Shown here: positions 9,601 to 18,741 of the stretch, in pieces
How positions within the stretch are numbered: position 1 is the stretch's first letter
How the letters are laid out: every line of letters starts with the position of its first letter
Assembly (NCBI RefSeq): GCF_029478095.1
Contig: NZ_JAKOAV010000009.1
Location: forward strand, 36,433-100,432
Direction of reading: 5' to 3'
DNA length: 64,000 nucleotides
Source: Pelotomaculum isophthalicicum JI
GTDB lineage: Bacteria > Bacillota > Desulfotomaculia > Desulfotomaculales > Pelotomaculaceae
Notes under the pieces: generated by a model
What the model was told of the DNA's origin: nothing
The model's input: the letters and a program-made list of their open reading frames with translations, nothing else
Databases searched by the model: none
Program-made: the position numbers and the translations under genes

Positions 9601-10587
9601 TTAGTGTTCGGCCCGGTAAAGACACCACGGTTCTTCAGCCAGGTAATCGCCGTGGTAGAAATAAGCGCGGGCCCGGCAGCCGCCACAGATCTGTTTGTAC
9701 TCACAGGAGCCGCAGCTTCCTTTGTACTCCCCGTTTCTCAATGAATGAAAAATTTTTGAGTCGCGCCAGATTTCGCCGAAAGTCTTCTCTCGGACATTAC
9801 CGGCCGGGATATTCAGGTAGGCGCACGGCTGGACGATACCTCCAGGGCTGACTATGCAGTAAGATATCCCGGCCAGGCAGCCTTTGCTGAAGCGTGTCTT
9901 CACCCCCAATTGGGCGGCAATCCGCATAAACTGAGGAGCGCAAGTCGGCTTCAACTCAATCTTAACCTCAGTTTGCTTGCGCATTATGCGGCGCAACAAT
10001 GCTTCGTACTGGGCGGCCTGCAATGATTCAGCCTCAATGTTGACAGCGCGGCCGGATGGAACCAGGAAAAAAATATGATGCCCGACAGCGCCGATATCTA
10101 CCGCGAAGTCGGTTAATTTCTCTACTTCCGGCAGATTCCATTCCATCACGGTAGTATGGACCTGAAAAGGAAGATCAACTGACCGGCAGGCGCGCATCCC
10201 TTCCACCGCCCCCTGCCATGCCCCCGGTGCAGCCCTGAAATCGTCATGACTGGCCGGGTCGACGCTGTCCAGGCTGATTCCCATTGCCGCGGCGCCGGAT
10301 TCCTTGAGCCGCCGGGCCACTTCCCCGCTGATCAAAGTGCCGTTGGTGCCGAAAACAGGTCTCAGTCCTTTTTCCTTCGCCCGCTCTAGCAGCGTATATA
10401 TATCGTCGCGCATCAGCGGCTCCCCGCCGCTGAAGATCATGATCTTAAAACCGGCTTCAGCTATCTGGTCTACCAGCGCCAGGCCTTCTTTTGTACTCAG
10501 TTCCTCATTTGACCTTTCCCCGGCGTCGCGGTAGCAGTGCCGGCAGTACATGTTGCATGCATTGGTGGTGTTCCAGGATACTATCAC
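9601..10587 (-). CDS. ahbD: Radical SAM haem synthase AhbD (NirJ2-like)
   Basis: Radical SAM enzyme expected to decarboxylate the two propionates of Fe-coproporphyrin III to vinyls, giving haem b. About 328 aa. The radical SAM cluster motif CNMYCRHC is near the N-terminus, with the SAM-binding FSGGEPL. A C-terminal SPASM-like cysteine set (CAYLNIP, CGSCEYKQICGGC, PWC) binds a second cluster. The GTG start at 10587 is preferred because AAGGGG lies seven bases before it and the gene then follows the hemB stop closely; an ATG at 10611 would overlap hemB. Assigned AhbD rather than AhbC by its shorter N-terminus and by the distinct AhbC at 11744-12919. Confidence 0.85.
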   Translation of the reverse strand: MIVSWNTTNACNMYCRHCYRDAGERSNEELSTKEGLALVDQIAEAGFKIMIFSGGEPLMRDDIYTLLERAKEKGLRPVFGTNGTLISGEVARRLKESGAAAMGISLDSVDPASHDDFRAAPGAWQGAVEGMRACRSVDLPFQVHTTVMEWNLPEVEKLTDFAVDIGAVGHHIFFLVPSGRAVNIEAESLQAAQYEALLRRIMRKQTEVKIELKPTCAPQFMRIAAQLGVKTRFSKGCLAGISYCIVSPGGIVQPCAYLNIPAGNVREKTFGEIWRDSKIFHSLRNGEYKGSCGSCEYKQICGGCRARAYFYHGDYLAEEPWCLYRAEH

Positions 10588-10589
10588 GG

Positions 10590-11570
10590 CTATTCCCCTT
10601 CCCGCAGCCATTTTGCCGCGTCCTTGGCGTGGTAGGTGAGAATAATGTCCGCCCCCGCCCGTTTAATGCCGGTGAGTAACTCCATGACAATCTTTCGCTC
10701 ATCGATCCAGCCCTTTTGCGCCGCCGCCTTAACCATACTGTATTCACCGCTGACATTGTACGCCGCCACCGGAAAACCGGTTTCGTCTTTGACCCGCCGG
10801 ATCACATCCAAATAGGCCAGGGCTGGCTTGACCATGACGATGTCAGCTCCCTCTTCTATATCCAGCCGCGCCTCCCGCAGGGCTTCACCGGCGTTGGCCG
10901 GGTCCATCTGATAGGTCTTGCGGTCGCCAAATTGCGGGGCCGAACCCGCCGCTTCGCGAAAAGGTCCGTAAAAAGCCGATGCATACTTGGCGGAGTAAGC
11001 CATAATTAAAACATTTTCATATCCTTGGGCATCCAGCGCCGCGCGAATCTTTCCCACACGTCCGTCCATCATATCGGAAGGAGCAACCATGTCCGCCCCC
11101 GCCGCGGCATGAGACAGAGCTGTCTTGACCAGCAACTCAAGAGTCGGGTCGTTTAACACACTGCCGTTCTCAACCACTCCGCAATGACCATGACTGGTGT
11201 ATTCACAAAGACATATATCAGTTACAACCAATAAACCGGGGAATGCTTTTTTAATTGCCCGCACCGCTTCATGGACAATCCCGTCGCGGGCATATGCCTC
11301 CGAGCCAAGGTCATCTTTAACTGCGGGGATGCCGAAAAGAAGAACACCGGGTATTTTGAGCCCGGCTACTTCCGTCAGTTCCTCCAGTAGCCTGTCTATC
11401 GAGTAGTTATATATGCCGGGCATAGCCTCGACAGGCCGGGCAACGCCCTCCCCGTGAGTAACGAAAACGGGGTATAAGAAATCGTCCACGGATAAAGCCG
11501 TCTCACGTACCATCCGGCGAATAATTTCATTTGACCGCAAACGCCTTGGACGCTGTACGGGGAAAGACAT
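10590..11570 (-). CDS. hemB: Porphobilinogen synthase (delta-aminolevulinate dehydratase)
   Basis: Condenses two 5-aminolevulinate molecules to porphobilinogen. It is 326 aa, as usual. The metal site [14 protein letters not shown] keeps the three cysteines of zinc-dependent HemB. The two active-site lysines lie in MAYSAKYAS and [10 protein letters not shown]. The start is ATG 11570. It sits between ahbC and ahbD, with a repeat-containing gap of about 170 bases separating it from ahbC. Confidence 0.97.
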   Translation of the reverse strand: MSFPVQRPRRLRSNEIIRRMVRETALSVDDFLYPVFVTHGEGVARPVEAMPGIYNYSIDRLLEELTEVAGLKIPGVLLFGIPAVKDDLGSEAYARDGIVHEAVRAIKKAFPGLLVVTDICLCEYTSHGHCGVVENGSVLNDPTLELLVKTALSHAAAGADMVAPSDMMDGRVGKIRAALDAQGYENVLIMAYSAKYASAFYGPFREAAGSAPQFGDRKTYQMDPANAGEALREARLDIEEGADIVMVKPALAYLDVIRRVKDETGFPVAAYNVSGEYSMVKAAAQKGWIDERKIVMELLTGIKRAGADIILTYHAKDAAKWLREGE

Positions 11571-11588
11571 AGTATAGGACCCCCATAA

Positions 11589-11738
11589 TTCAAGTATTCA
11601 GAATTCAGAAGTCAGTAGTCAGAATTAAAAATTCAGACTTAAAGAAGCTTCGCTTCACCATTGGGTGGCTGAAAATGGTAATGATTTATCTTCAGGGCAG
11701 AATATTTCAACACAAACCATGCTCTTATTCTGACTCCT
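11589..11738 (-). repeat. ATTCAG/GTCAG short-motif repeat, copy downstream of ahbC
   Basis: A run of near-identical short units (ATTCAGAATTCAGAAGTCAG and GTCAGAATT) at 11589-11637. Further on, 11714-11738 is a 25-base block matching 12991-13015 exactly (beginning AAACCATGCTCTTATTCTG). The neighbouring bases CAGAATATTT are also shared. With the copy at 12943-13054 it brackets ahbC. Confidence 0.8.
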
Positions 11739-11743
11739 ATCTA

Positions 11744-12919
11744 TTATTGCAGTCCAATCTCTTCATCAGTCAGGTAACAGGCCGGATCAGCTTCCCAGAA
11801 GTCACCGGTTACCGCTTCGGCGCGGGCCCGGAAATTGCCGTTGCAGAGATCCAGCCACTTGCATTGAGCGCAGCGACCTTTCAGGAGCGGCTTCCGGTTT
11901 TTCAGTCCGGCTAAAACAGGCTGTGAGTAATCGGTCCATATTTCTCCGAACTTCCTGTCCCGCACATTGCCAAAAGTTAAGTTTTGGGTAAATTGGTCTG
12001 GGTGTACGTTTCCGTTCCAATCTACCGCTCCGATCGCCATCCCGGTGCGGTTGCCGCCGTTCATCCGGAGCAGCGTTAAAACCTGTTCCGCTCTTGCCGG
12101 GTCAGTCTTTTTGAGTTTAAGATATATGTAAATACCGTCGGCGTGATTATCCACTGTCAGAATTTCTTTCCTCAGACCGCGCCGGTGGAAGTCTGCCGTA
12201 CGTTCAATAATCAAGTTTACGGCCGCGCGCGTTTCATCCTTGGATATATCCTCCCCAACCATTTTGCTTCCCCTGCCGGTATAAACCAAGTGGTAGAAGC
12301 AAACCCGTGGTATATTTTCCTTTTCAATCAAGTCAAAAATATCATTTATTTCATGATAATTATGCTTGTTAATGGTAAAGCGCAAACCTACCCGCTGTCC
12401 CACGGCAATGCAGTTCCTGATGCCGTTGAGGGCAGCGTTAAAAGCACCCCCGCAGCCCCGGAAGCGGTCATTTATTGCACCGGTGCCGTCAAGGCTGACG
12501 CCAATATAACTGATACCCAATTTATTAAAAATTTTAGCTTTTTCCTCATTGAGCAAGGTGCCGTTGGAGGATAAAGTCACCCGGATGCCCTTACTTACCG
12601 CGAAAGTAATCAGTTCCGGCAGATCATTTCTTAAAAGCGGTTCGCCTCCTGAAATCAAGAGAACAGGCACATTAAACTCCGCCAGGTGATCGATAAAACG
12701 CAACGCTTCCCCAGTGGTCAGTTCACCTTCATATTTTTTTGCGTCTGAAGTGGAATAACAATGAATACATTTTAAATTACAGGTCCGGGTACAGTTCCAT
12801 ACCACTACCGGCCCATGCCCCGCGTTTACGCCGTGTGCTTGGTTTCCCGCTCCGCTGCTATAACGCAGTGAGTCACCGAAATATTCATCACCACACAATA
12901 GCTTAGTAACGCCGATCAT
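11744..12919 (-). CDS. ahbC: Radical SAM 12,18-didecarboxysiroheme deacetylase AhbC (NirJ1-like)
   Basis: Radical SAM enzyme expected to remove the two acetate side chains of didecarboxysiroheme, giving Fe-coproporphyrin III. It is 391 aa. The N-terminus MIGVTKLLCGDEYFGDSLRY is characteristic of NirJ1/AhbC proteins. The cluster motif CNLKCIHC lies near residue 50, with ISGGEPLLR and SLDG following. C-terminal cysteines (CAQCKWLDLC, then C in DPACYL) form the auxiliary site. ATG 12919 follows GAGGGTG. It stands between cobA-hemD and hemB and is flanked on both sides by homologous repeats. Confidence 0.88.
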   Translation of the reverse strand: MIGVTKLLCGDEYFGDSLRYSSGAGNQAHGVNAGHGPVVVWNCTRTCNLKCIHCYSTSDAKKYEGELTTGEALRFIDHLAEFNVPVLLISGGEPLLRNDLPELITFAVSKGIRVTLSSNGTLLNEEKAKIFNKLGISYIGVSLDGTGAINDRFRGCGGAFNAALNGIRNCIAVGQRVGLRFTINKHNYHEINDIFDLIEKENIPRVCFYHLVYTGRGSKMVGEDISKDETRAAVNLIIERTADFHRRGLRKEILTVDNHADGIYIYLKLKKTDPARAEQVLTLLRMNGGNRTGMAIGAVDWNGNVHPDQFTQNLTFGNVRDRKFGEIWTDYSQPVLAGLKNRKPLLKGRCAQCKWLDLCNGNFRARAEAVTGDFWEADPACYLTDEEIGLQ

Positions 12920-12942
12920 TTATTCCACACCCTCGCAATATT

Positions 12943-13054
12943 TAAGTATTCAGGAGTCCGGAGTCAGTACTCAGAATATTTAAAGATAAAAAACCATGCT
13001 CTTATTCTGACTCCTGAATTCTGAATTCTGACTCCTGAATTCTGACTCCTGTGA
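12943..13054 (-). repeat. ATTCAG/GTCAG short-motif repeat, copy upstream of ahbC
   Basis: Tandem units of GAATTCTGACTCCT type fill 13003-13052, with CAGGAGTC and GTCAGTACTCAG at 12951-12973. Bases 12991-13015 are an exact copy of 11714-11738. The repeat runs into the 3' end of cobA-hemD and encodes its last two dozen residues. Confidence 0.82.
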
Positions 13055-14560
13055 TTTAACGATGGTTTCAACCAATCCTTCGATTGTATATTCCTCCGCC
13101 ACCATGTCAACCTGAAGGCCCAATGCGCGGGCAGCGCCTGCAGTAACCGGTCCGATACAGGCGACAGCGAATTTCCCCCGCGTAGCACTAAGCAACGGGC
13201 TGCCGGCCATCTCAACAAAGTATCGTACGGTGGAGGAACTGGTAAAGGTAACCAGATCTATCTCGCCACGTCCGAGTACTTCTTTTAACGCGGCACTGTT
13301 GCCGGCCGCCGGCACGGTACGATAAGCGGCAACTTCAGTCACAACAGCTCCCATTTCGCTTAATGCCTTTGGCAATACTTTACGCGCTTCCGCCGCTCTT
13401 GGCAAAAGCACACGCTCTCCGCATGTTAGTTTGCCGCGCAGCCCCACGGCTATTTCTTCAGCCCGGTATTCACCGGGTATGTATTCCACCAAAAGCCCGT
13501 ATCTTTCCAGCGCTTCTCTTGTCTTGGGTCCGATAGCGCAAAGCCTTGCGTTATAGAGCTCACGTATATCTTTCCGGTGGTGGCGCAGCCTCTTAAAAAA
13601 AGACTCAACACCGTTCACGCTTGTAAAAACTACCCAATTAAAATTATTCAGTTCTTTAATAGATTGGTCCAAAGAAGCAAAATCTACAGGTTCAGCAATT
13701 TTTATAGTGGGAAATTCCAGTGATTCACCGCCAAGGGCTTCAATTTTCTCTGAAAGAGCGCCGGCTTGCTCTCTCGCACGGGTTACCAATATTTTTTTGC
13801 CAAATAGAGGTTTGTTTTCAAACCACTTCAGTTTCTCCCTTAATAGAACGACCTCGCCCACAATAATTACAGCAGGGTTTGTGAAACCCGATCTTTCAGC
13901 TTGCTCATTAATGTTCTCCAGTGTTCCGACCAGAGTGCGTTGCTCCGGTCTCGTACCCCATCTTACCAACGCCGCCGGTGTTTGAGAAGAACGGCCGCCA
14001 TTTATTAAACGCTGCGTTATTTCCTGTAAGTTCGCCATACCCATCAGAAATATTAAAGTATCCGCACCCGTGGCGATTTTCTCCCAGTCAATACTGGAAT
14101 CATCTTTTAACGGGGCTTCATTTCCGGTAATAATAGCCAGGGTAGACGCATAATCCCGGTGAGTCGCCGGAATGCCGGCATAAGCGGGCGCCGCAATGGC
14201 CGAGGTCACTCCTGGAACAATCTCAAAACGCACTCCCGCCTCATGAAGAGCTTCGGCTTCCTCTCCGCCACGGCCGAAAACAAAGGGATCCCCTCCCTTC
14301 AGCCGGACTACAACCTTCCCCTCGCCGGCTTTCTCCGCCAACAGGCGGCATATTTCCTCCTGTTTTATAGCGTGGCAACCGGGTTCCTTGCCCGCATAAA
14401 TAATTTCAGCCCCGGGCCGGGCAAATGCCAGGAGCCTGGGGGCCACCAACCGGTCATATATAATTGTATCGGCTTTTTTGATCAATTCAAGACCGCGTAC
14501 GGTAATTAATTTCGGGTCGCCGGGTCCCGCGCCCACCAGGTAAACAACGCCTTCATACAT
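12980..14560 (-). CDS. cobA-hemD: Fused uroporphyrinogen-III C-methyltransferase / uroporphyrinogen-III synthase
   Basis: Bifunctional enzyme, about 526 aa. Residues 1-245 are the SAM-dependent methyltransferase that makes precorrin-2 (YLVGAGPGDPKL, VVRLKGGDPFVFGRGGEE, VPGVTSAIAAPAYAGIP, LMGM). Residues from about 255 onward are uroporphyrinogen-III synthase (VTRAREQAGALSEKI, FTSVNGVESFF, TFTSSSTVRYF, ACIGPVTAGAARALG). Such fusions are common in Clostridia. The ATG at 14560 overlaps the hemC stop by eight bases; the open frame upstream lies inside hemC. Oddity: after ETIVKS the final ~24 residues (SQESEFRSQNSEFRSQ...) are encoded by the short repeat and do not look like HemD. Confidence 0.93.
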   Translation of the reverse strand: MYEGVVYLVGAGPGDPKLITVRGLELIKKADTIIYDRLVAPRLLAFARPGAEIIYAGKEPGCHAIKQEEICRLLAEKAGEGKVVVRLKGGDPFVFGRGGEEAEALHEAGVRFEIVPGVTSAIAAPAYAGIPATHRDYASTLAIITGNEAPLKDDSSIDWEKIATGADTLIFLMGMANLQEITQRLINGGRSSQTPAALVRWGTRPEQRTLVGTLENINEQAERSGFTNPAVIIVGEVVLLREKLKWFENKPLFGKKILVTRAREQAGALSEKIEALGGESLEFPTIKIAEPVDFASLDQSIKELNNFNWVVFTSVNGVESFFKRLRHHRKDIRELYNARLCAIGPKTREALERYGLLVEYIPGEYRAEEIAVGLRGKLTCGERVLLPRAAEARKVLPKALSEMGAVVTEVAAYRTVPAAGNSAALKEVLGRGEIDLVTFTSSSTVRYFVEMAGSPLLSATRGKFAVACIGPVTAGAARALGLQVDMVAEEYTIEGLVETIVKSQESEFRSQNSEFRSQNKSMVFYL

Positions 14561-15494
14561 TATGACAATTCTCCTGCCGCATACTCCGCAATAATTCTCC
14601 CGCACCCATTTGTGCCAGCTTTTCCGCCAACTGTACGCCGATAGACGCCGCATCCTCAGCCGAGCCTGACCAGGAAGAGCGCACAAGTTTACTGCCATCC
14701 AAACTCGCTACTACTCCTTCCAGCAATAAGCGCCCGTTGTCAACCGTACCAAGAGCGCCGACCGGTATCTGACAACCGCCTTCAAGTTTCCTCAAAAGCG
14801 CCCTTTCAGCAGTAACAGCCAAGCGCGACTCATGGTGATCAATTTTACCGGTCAGGTTTTGCATTTCTTCATCCCCGGCGCGTATTTCCACGCCAATAGA
14901 ACCCTGCCCCACCGCGGGCAAGCATACTTCGAGAGGAATCAACTGCGTAATCCTGTCACCCAGTCCCAGACGGTGCACTCCCGCGAAAGAAAGCACGACA
15001 GCATCCATCATTTCGCTTTCCAGTTTGCCCAAGCGGGTGTCGACATTGCCACGCAGGTTGATAATTTTAAAATCATTCCGGTAGTGACAAAGCTGAGCGC
15101 GGCGTCTGAGGCTGCTGGTGCCGATAATAGCGCCCGGAGGCAAATCCTCGAGTTTATTACCTTTGCGAGAAATCAGCACGTCGCCGGGATTTTCCCTGCG
15201 GCATACCGCTCCTATCACCAGTCCCTCCGGCAAAATAGTGGGCATATCCTTCATACTATGCACAGCCAAATCAATTTTACCGCGCAGCAGAGCAAGCTCC
15301 AGTTCCTTCGTAAAGAGCCCCTTATCTCCGATTTTTGCCAGGGCCGTATCAAGATTCTTATCTCCCAGAGTCTTAATACCTTTTATCCGGAAACTATATG
15401 CTGGCGCTAACTTCTGCAAGCAGTCTTTTACCCAATTAGCCTGCCAAAGAGCCAGCCTGCTTTCTCTTGTACCGATAACGATTTCTTTGCTCAT
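14553..15494 (-). CDS. hemC: Hydroxymethylbilane synthase (porphobilinogen deaminase)
   Basis: Polymerises four porphobilinogens into hydroxymethylbilane. It is 313 aa. The N-terminus IGTRESRLALWQANWV, the substrate region VHSMKDMPT, IIGTSSLRRRAQL and the dipyrromethane-cofactor cysteine in LEGGCQIPVGAL are all present. It starts at ATG 15494, 18 bases after hemA, and overlaps cobA-hemD. Confidence 0.97.
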   Translation of the reverse strand: MSKEIVIGTRESRLALWQANWVKDCLQKLAPAYSFRIKGIKTLGDKNLDTALAKIGDKGLFTKELELALLRGKIDLAVHSMKDMPTILPEGLVIGAVCRRENPGDVLISRKGNKLEDLPPGAIIGTSSLRRRAQLCHYRNDFKIINLRGNVDTRLGKLESEMMDAVVLSFAGVHRLGLGDRITQLIPLEVCLPAVGQGSIGVEIRAGDEEMQNLTGKIDHHESRLAVTAERALLRKLEGGCQIPVGALGTVDNGRLLLEGVVASLDGSKLVRSSWSGSAEDAASIGVQLAEKLAQMGAGELLRSMRQENCHNV

Positions 15495-15512
15495 ATAAAA
15501 CTCCCAATTATT

Positions 15513-16841
15513 TTAGGCAAGACCGGTATTGTTTTCAGTATTAGCGTTCGGTGTCTTTTTTGTGGTTTTTTGGCCGGGAACGTTAAGGCAAAAAAGGTTT
15601 TGCAGCACCTCGGTGTAAAGGTGTCCTTCATTGGTCAACGCATAATTTTTTAGCTGAGTCACCGGTATATGCAAGATCTGATTGACAATCGAATTGGCCA
15701 GTGAGCAAACCACTTTTTGATCGTGCTCGGAAAGCTTTTCCAAACGGTTTAACGCGTGCCTTAGCTCATTTCTTTTAATATTTTCCCCCCACTGTTTTAA
15801 AGCGGAGATTGTAGGAATAACGAACTGTGTCCCCAACCACTTCATGAATTCACTTAATTCTTCTTCGATTATTTTTTCAGCTCTTATGGCTGCTTGTTTT
15901 CTTTCAGCCAGGTTGCGATCCACAACCATTTCCAGGTCGTCAACATCATAGAGGGCAACTCCCTCAAGCTCGCCGACTCCAGTTTCGATATCCCTTGGTA
16001 CTGCCAAGTCAATCATAATCATCTCCCGTCCGTGTCTTCTTTCGATAATATGACTTACTTCGGCAGTTTTAATCACACAATGGGGAGCCGCGGTAGAACT
16101 AATTACAATGTCCGCCGTTTCAAGGTATTTGGACAATTCATTAAAATTGACCGCTTTCCCCGCCATCTGTGACGCAAGCAACTCCGCCCGGTCGAAGGAA
16201 CGGTTTGAAACAATAATACCAGAAACACCGTTTGCCACAAGGTGTTTTGCAGCCAGTTCACTCATTTTGCCGGCGCCGATGATGAGCGCCGAACAACTGG
16301 ACAGGCTGCCCAGCCGGCTCTTCGCCAACTCAACCGCTGCATAACTGATTGACACGGCATTCCTATCAATCCCTGTTTCCGTCCGTACGCGCTTCCCGAT
16401 AGCAATAGCCTGTTGAAACATGGTATTAATTATACGGTTGGTCGTATAATAGTCATAAGCCTGCAGGTAAGCCGCCCTTACCTGGCCAAGTATTTCGGTC
16501 TCACCAAGCAGCATCGAGTCCAATCCTGCCGCGACCCTGAATAGATGCCGGACAGCGTCGTAAAGGGCATGACAATAAGTTATATTTATTATCTCAGAAA
16601 CATCCACACCAGACCAGCGAGATAAAAAATCCCGGATGGCGTTAAGCCCTTCATCCACCTCCGTCGTGGCGGCGTAGACTTCAGTCCGGTTACATGTCGA
16701 TAAAATAACACATCCTTGTATCGCGGGATAAGTTTTTAGCTGCTTCAAAGCTTTCTCCAGGGAAATACCGCTGAATGACAACTTCTCCCGCACCTTAACC
16801 GAAGCTGTTCTGTGGTTAAGTCCTACCACTGCGATAAGCAC
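15513..16841 (-). CDS. hemA: Glutamyl-tRNA reductase
   Basis: NADPH-dependent reduction of glutamyl-tRNA to glutamate-1-semialdehyde, the entry to C5 tetrapyrrole synthesis. It is 442 aa. It has the N-terminal [14 protein letters not shown], the catalytic cysteine in [27 protein letters not shown], and the Rossmann motif [19 protein letters not shown] start follows AAAGGAGAG. It overlaps the end of the precorrin-2 dehydrogenase gene by 26 bases, so translation is coupled. Confidence 0.97.
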   Translation of the reverse strand: MLIAVVGLNHRTASVKVREKLSFSGISLEKALKQLKTYPAIQGCVILSTCNRTEVYAATTEVDEGLNAIRDFLSRWSGVDVSEIINITYCHALYDAVRHLFRVAAGLDSMLLGETEILGQVRAAYLQAYDYYTTNRIINTMFQQAIAIGKRVRTETGIDRNAVSISYAAVELAKSRLGSLSSCSALIIGAGKMSELAAKHLVANGVSGIIVSNRSFDRAELLASQMAGKAVNFNELSKYLETADIVISSTAAPHCVIKTAEVSHIIERRHGREMIMIDLAVPRDIETGVGELEGVALYDVDDLEMVVDRNLAERKQAAIRAEKIIEEELSEFMKWLGTQFVIPTISALKQWGENIKRNELRHALNRLEKLSEHDQKVVCSLANSIVNQILHIPVTQLKNYALTNEGHLYTEVLQNLFCLNVPGQKTTKKTPNANTENNTGLA

Positions 16842-17454
16842 TAAGTATTCTCTCCTTTACCATATCCATCCTGCCGCTTTTAAGAAAATCCAAAACTTCG
16901 TCACAAACCATATTCTCAAGAATTTCTTTTTTCTTGTTTTTGTCGGAAACATTATTAATTACGTCTCTGCGAATATCAGCGATCAAATCCAGAAACTCAC
17001 CATATTGAAGACCGTAAGTTGTTTCCAGTTCCTCACGTATTTTTCTGGCCAGCAACGGACTCCTGCCACTGGTCGATACCGCGATGGAAAGCCCCCCCCG
17101 TTTGACTACGGCAGGAACGAAAAAATTGCATTTCTCCGGGGTATCAACGATGTTCACTAACAGGTTTCGGGAAGCGCAGTCCTCAGCAACCTGCCGGTTT
17201 ACTTCCTTGTTGTCCGTGGCGCTGATTACCAGAAAAATATTATTTAAGTCTGCCGGAAGGTATTGCCCCTGTCTGTAGAGAATCCGGCCTGATTCTACCA
17301 TATCCTTGAGACCCGGGGTTAATTCCGGGCCGACAACCCGAACCAAGGCGCCACTTTCAATTAAGGAGTATACTTTACGTTCTGCTACTTGTCCACCGCC
17401 AATAACCAGACATAATTTATCGCTCAAGTCTAGAGATATTAGATAATGCCCCAT
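16816..17454 (-). CDS. Precorrin-2 dehydrogenase / sirohydrochlorin ferrochelatase (CysG N-terminal type)
   Basis: A 212-aa protein with the NAD-binding motif [12 protein letters not shown] near residue 18, [13 protein letters not shown], and [39 protein letters not shown] split across the dimer domain, as in CysG, Met8 and YlnF. It oxidises precorrin-2 to sirohydrochlorin; whether it also inserts iron cannot be read. ATG 17454 has GGAGG six bases upstream. First gene of the operon: siroheme is therefore made here, then passed to AhbA/B. Confidence 0.93.
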   Translation of the reverse strand: MGHYLISLDLSDKLCLVIGGGQVAERKVYSLIESGALVRVVGPELTPGLKDMVESGRILYRQGQYLPADLNNIFLVISATDNKEVNRQVAEDCASRNLLVNIVDTPEKCNFFVPAVVKRGGLSIAVSTSGRSPLLARKIREELETTYGLQYGEFLDLIADIRRDVINNVSDKNKKKEILENMVCDEVLDFLKSGRMDMVKERILSAYRSGRT

Positions 17455-17484
17455 CCCATACCTCCGGGGGAAGAATTAGCTTAT

Positions 17485-17490
17485 ATTATA
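17485..17490 (-). promoter_or_regulatory. Possible -10 element for the tetrapyrrole operon
   Basis: In the 52-base gap between hepT and the first tetrapyrrole gene, the minus strand reads TATAAT (17485-17490) with only a poor -35. The operon may also be read through from hepT. Confidence 0.4.
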
Positions 17491-17506
17491 CTGTTGTCCA
17501 TATATG

Positions 17507-18475
17507 TTAATGCTTTCTGATACCAATAAAATCAGCGATTGCCGAAAGATTATTCCTCGCAGGCAAATCGGGCAAAGCCATCAATTCTTCTTTGGCCTTG
17601 CTCAGATACTTATTAACTACTTCAAATGAATAATCAATAGCTCCACAGCTTCTGATTATTTCAATCGCTTCCTGCACTTCCTCTTCACTTTTTTCCATTT
17701 TCCCCGCCAATTCCACCAAACGTTTCTTTTCTCCGGATTTTTCAAGAGCAATAATAACCGGTAAGGTGATAATTCCCTGGCGTAGATCCCCACCGACAGG
17801 CTTGCCTAATTTGCTCTGGTCGGCGACCATATCCAGGATATCATCGGTTATTTGAAAAGCCATACCAATATTATTCCCATATCTACGAAGAGGCAAATAT
17901 GTTTTTCTGTCTGCCCCACAAGCTACCGCCCCAAGTTGCACACTTGCCATGATCAAAAACGCTGTTTTGCGTTTAACTCTATAAAAATAATCCTTCGATA
18001 CCTGGCCGGTATCAAAAGAAGCTGAAATCTGCCGGATCTCACCTTCACACATTTTTACGCTGACATCAGACAGAACTTTTGTGATTAGCGGTTTCTTTTC
18101 TTCATACTGGGAAATCAAGATCAATGATTTCGCGAATAGATATGTTCCAATGTGAGTTGATGTTGCCTTTCCCCATTTTGCATTTACTGTGGGAAGACCC
18201 CTGCGGATCAATGAATTATCAACCACGTCGTCATGAATGAGTGTGGCCATGTGGATTAGCTCCAGAGCAACTGCCAGGGGTATTACGTCTGCTAATTTAA
18301 AATTGCAAAACTTAGCTCCCAATAAGCTTAGAGCAGGCCTCAATCGCTTGCCCCCTGCATAGAAGAGATGTGTGGATGTTTCTGTTATAAAGGGGTCTTG
18401 CGCCTGTAGTGTTGCCTGCAATTCTTTTTCTACAACTTTCATGTCTTCTTCTATGCCTTTATAGAGCTCCAGCAT
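17507..18475 (-). CDS. hepT: Polyprenyl diphosphate synthase (heptaprenyl synthase component II type)
   Basis: Trans-prenyltransferase of 322 aa that extends farnesyl/geranylgeranyl diphosphate to a long-chain prenyl for quinone or carrier lipid. First Asp-rich motif in LIHDDVVDNSLIRRG with GGKRLRP upstream; second in FQITDDILDMVADQSKLGKPVGGDLRQG, split around DDILD. The product length is not predictable by eye, so hepT/ispB is a family-level name. It lies upstream of the tetrapyrrole operon on the same strand with a 52-base gap. Confidence 0.87.
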   Translation of the reverse strand: MLELYKGIEEDMKVVEKELQATLQAQDPFITETSTHLFYAGGKRLRPALSLLGAKFCNFKLADVIPLAVALELIHMATLIHDDVVDNSLIRRGLPTVNAKWGKATSTHIGTYLFAKSLILISQYEEKKPLITKVLSDVSVKMCEGEIRQISASFDTGQVSKDYFYRVKRKTAFLIMASVQLGAVACGADRKTYLPLRRYGNNIGMAFQITDDILDMVADQSKLGKPVGGDLRQGIITLPVIIALEKSGEKKRLVELAGKMEKSEEEVQEAIEIIRSCGAIDYSFEVVNKYLSKAKEELMALPDLPARNNLSAIADFIGIRKH

Positions 18476-18531
18476 TTTTCCACCTACAATTACTCTTTAA
18501 TTAAGACAAAATTACCAACAAATCAGCTTAT

Positions 18532-18582
18532 TTAGCCAGATTTAACGGACTTAAACCACTTTATAAATATTCGCTGGTGCAT
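18532..18582 (-). CDS. Possible 16-codon leader ORF upstream of hepT
   Basis: ATG 18582 has a strong ribosome-binding site (AGGGAGG, eight bases away). It reads a basic 16-residue peptide (MHQRIFIKWFKSVKSG) ending about 55 bases before hepT. It could be a leader peptide or the remnant of a longer gene. Evidence is limited to the ribosome-binding site and position. Confidence 0.3.
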   Translation of the reverse strand: MHQRIFIKWFKSVKSG

Positions 18583-18640
18583 GTAAAAATCCTCCCTATA
18601 TAAAAAAGGCGAACCAAAATACAGCAGCAAAAAGCGACAA

Positions 18641-18668
18641 CTTATTGTTACTGTCGAAAAACAATAAG
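18641..18668. other. 9-bp perfect inverted repeat between tRNA-Sec and hepT
   Basis: CTTATTGTT (18641-18649) and AACAATAAG (18660-18668) around a 10-base loop containing TGTCGAA, the Spo0A-box core. It lies in the divergent region and may be an operator or a stem in the hepT leader. The remaining gap bases 18476-18531 and 18583-18640 show nothing recognisable. Confidence 0.4.
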
Positions 18669-18705
18669 ATTAATTCCGGATAAGTTCTTTCCGTAACCGC
18701 TCTCG

Positions 18706-18734
18706 TTGCCGGGTTATAGAATATATGTTATAAT
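18706..18734 (+). promoter_or_regulatory. Promoter of tRNA-Sec
   Basis: TTGCCG (18706-18711), a 17-base spacer and TATAAT (18729-18734). The tRNA begins seven bases after the -10, as expected for a stable-RNA gene. Confidence 0.75.
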
Positions 18735-18741
18735 GCTTAGC

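Noticed and set aside
9573..9704. Extending AhbA upstream to 9704
   Set aside because: The extra 44 residues overlap ahbD, have no ribosome-binding site and are unlike AhbA; AAGGGG before ATG 9572 decides the start.
14561..14698. Extending CobA-HemD upstream to 14698
   Set aside because: The extension is antiparallel in frame to nothing but overlaps hemC coding sequence; MYEGVVYLVGAGPGD is the normal N-terminus.
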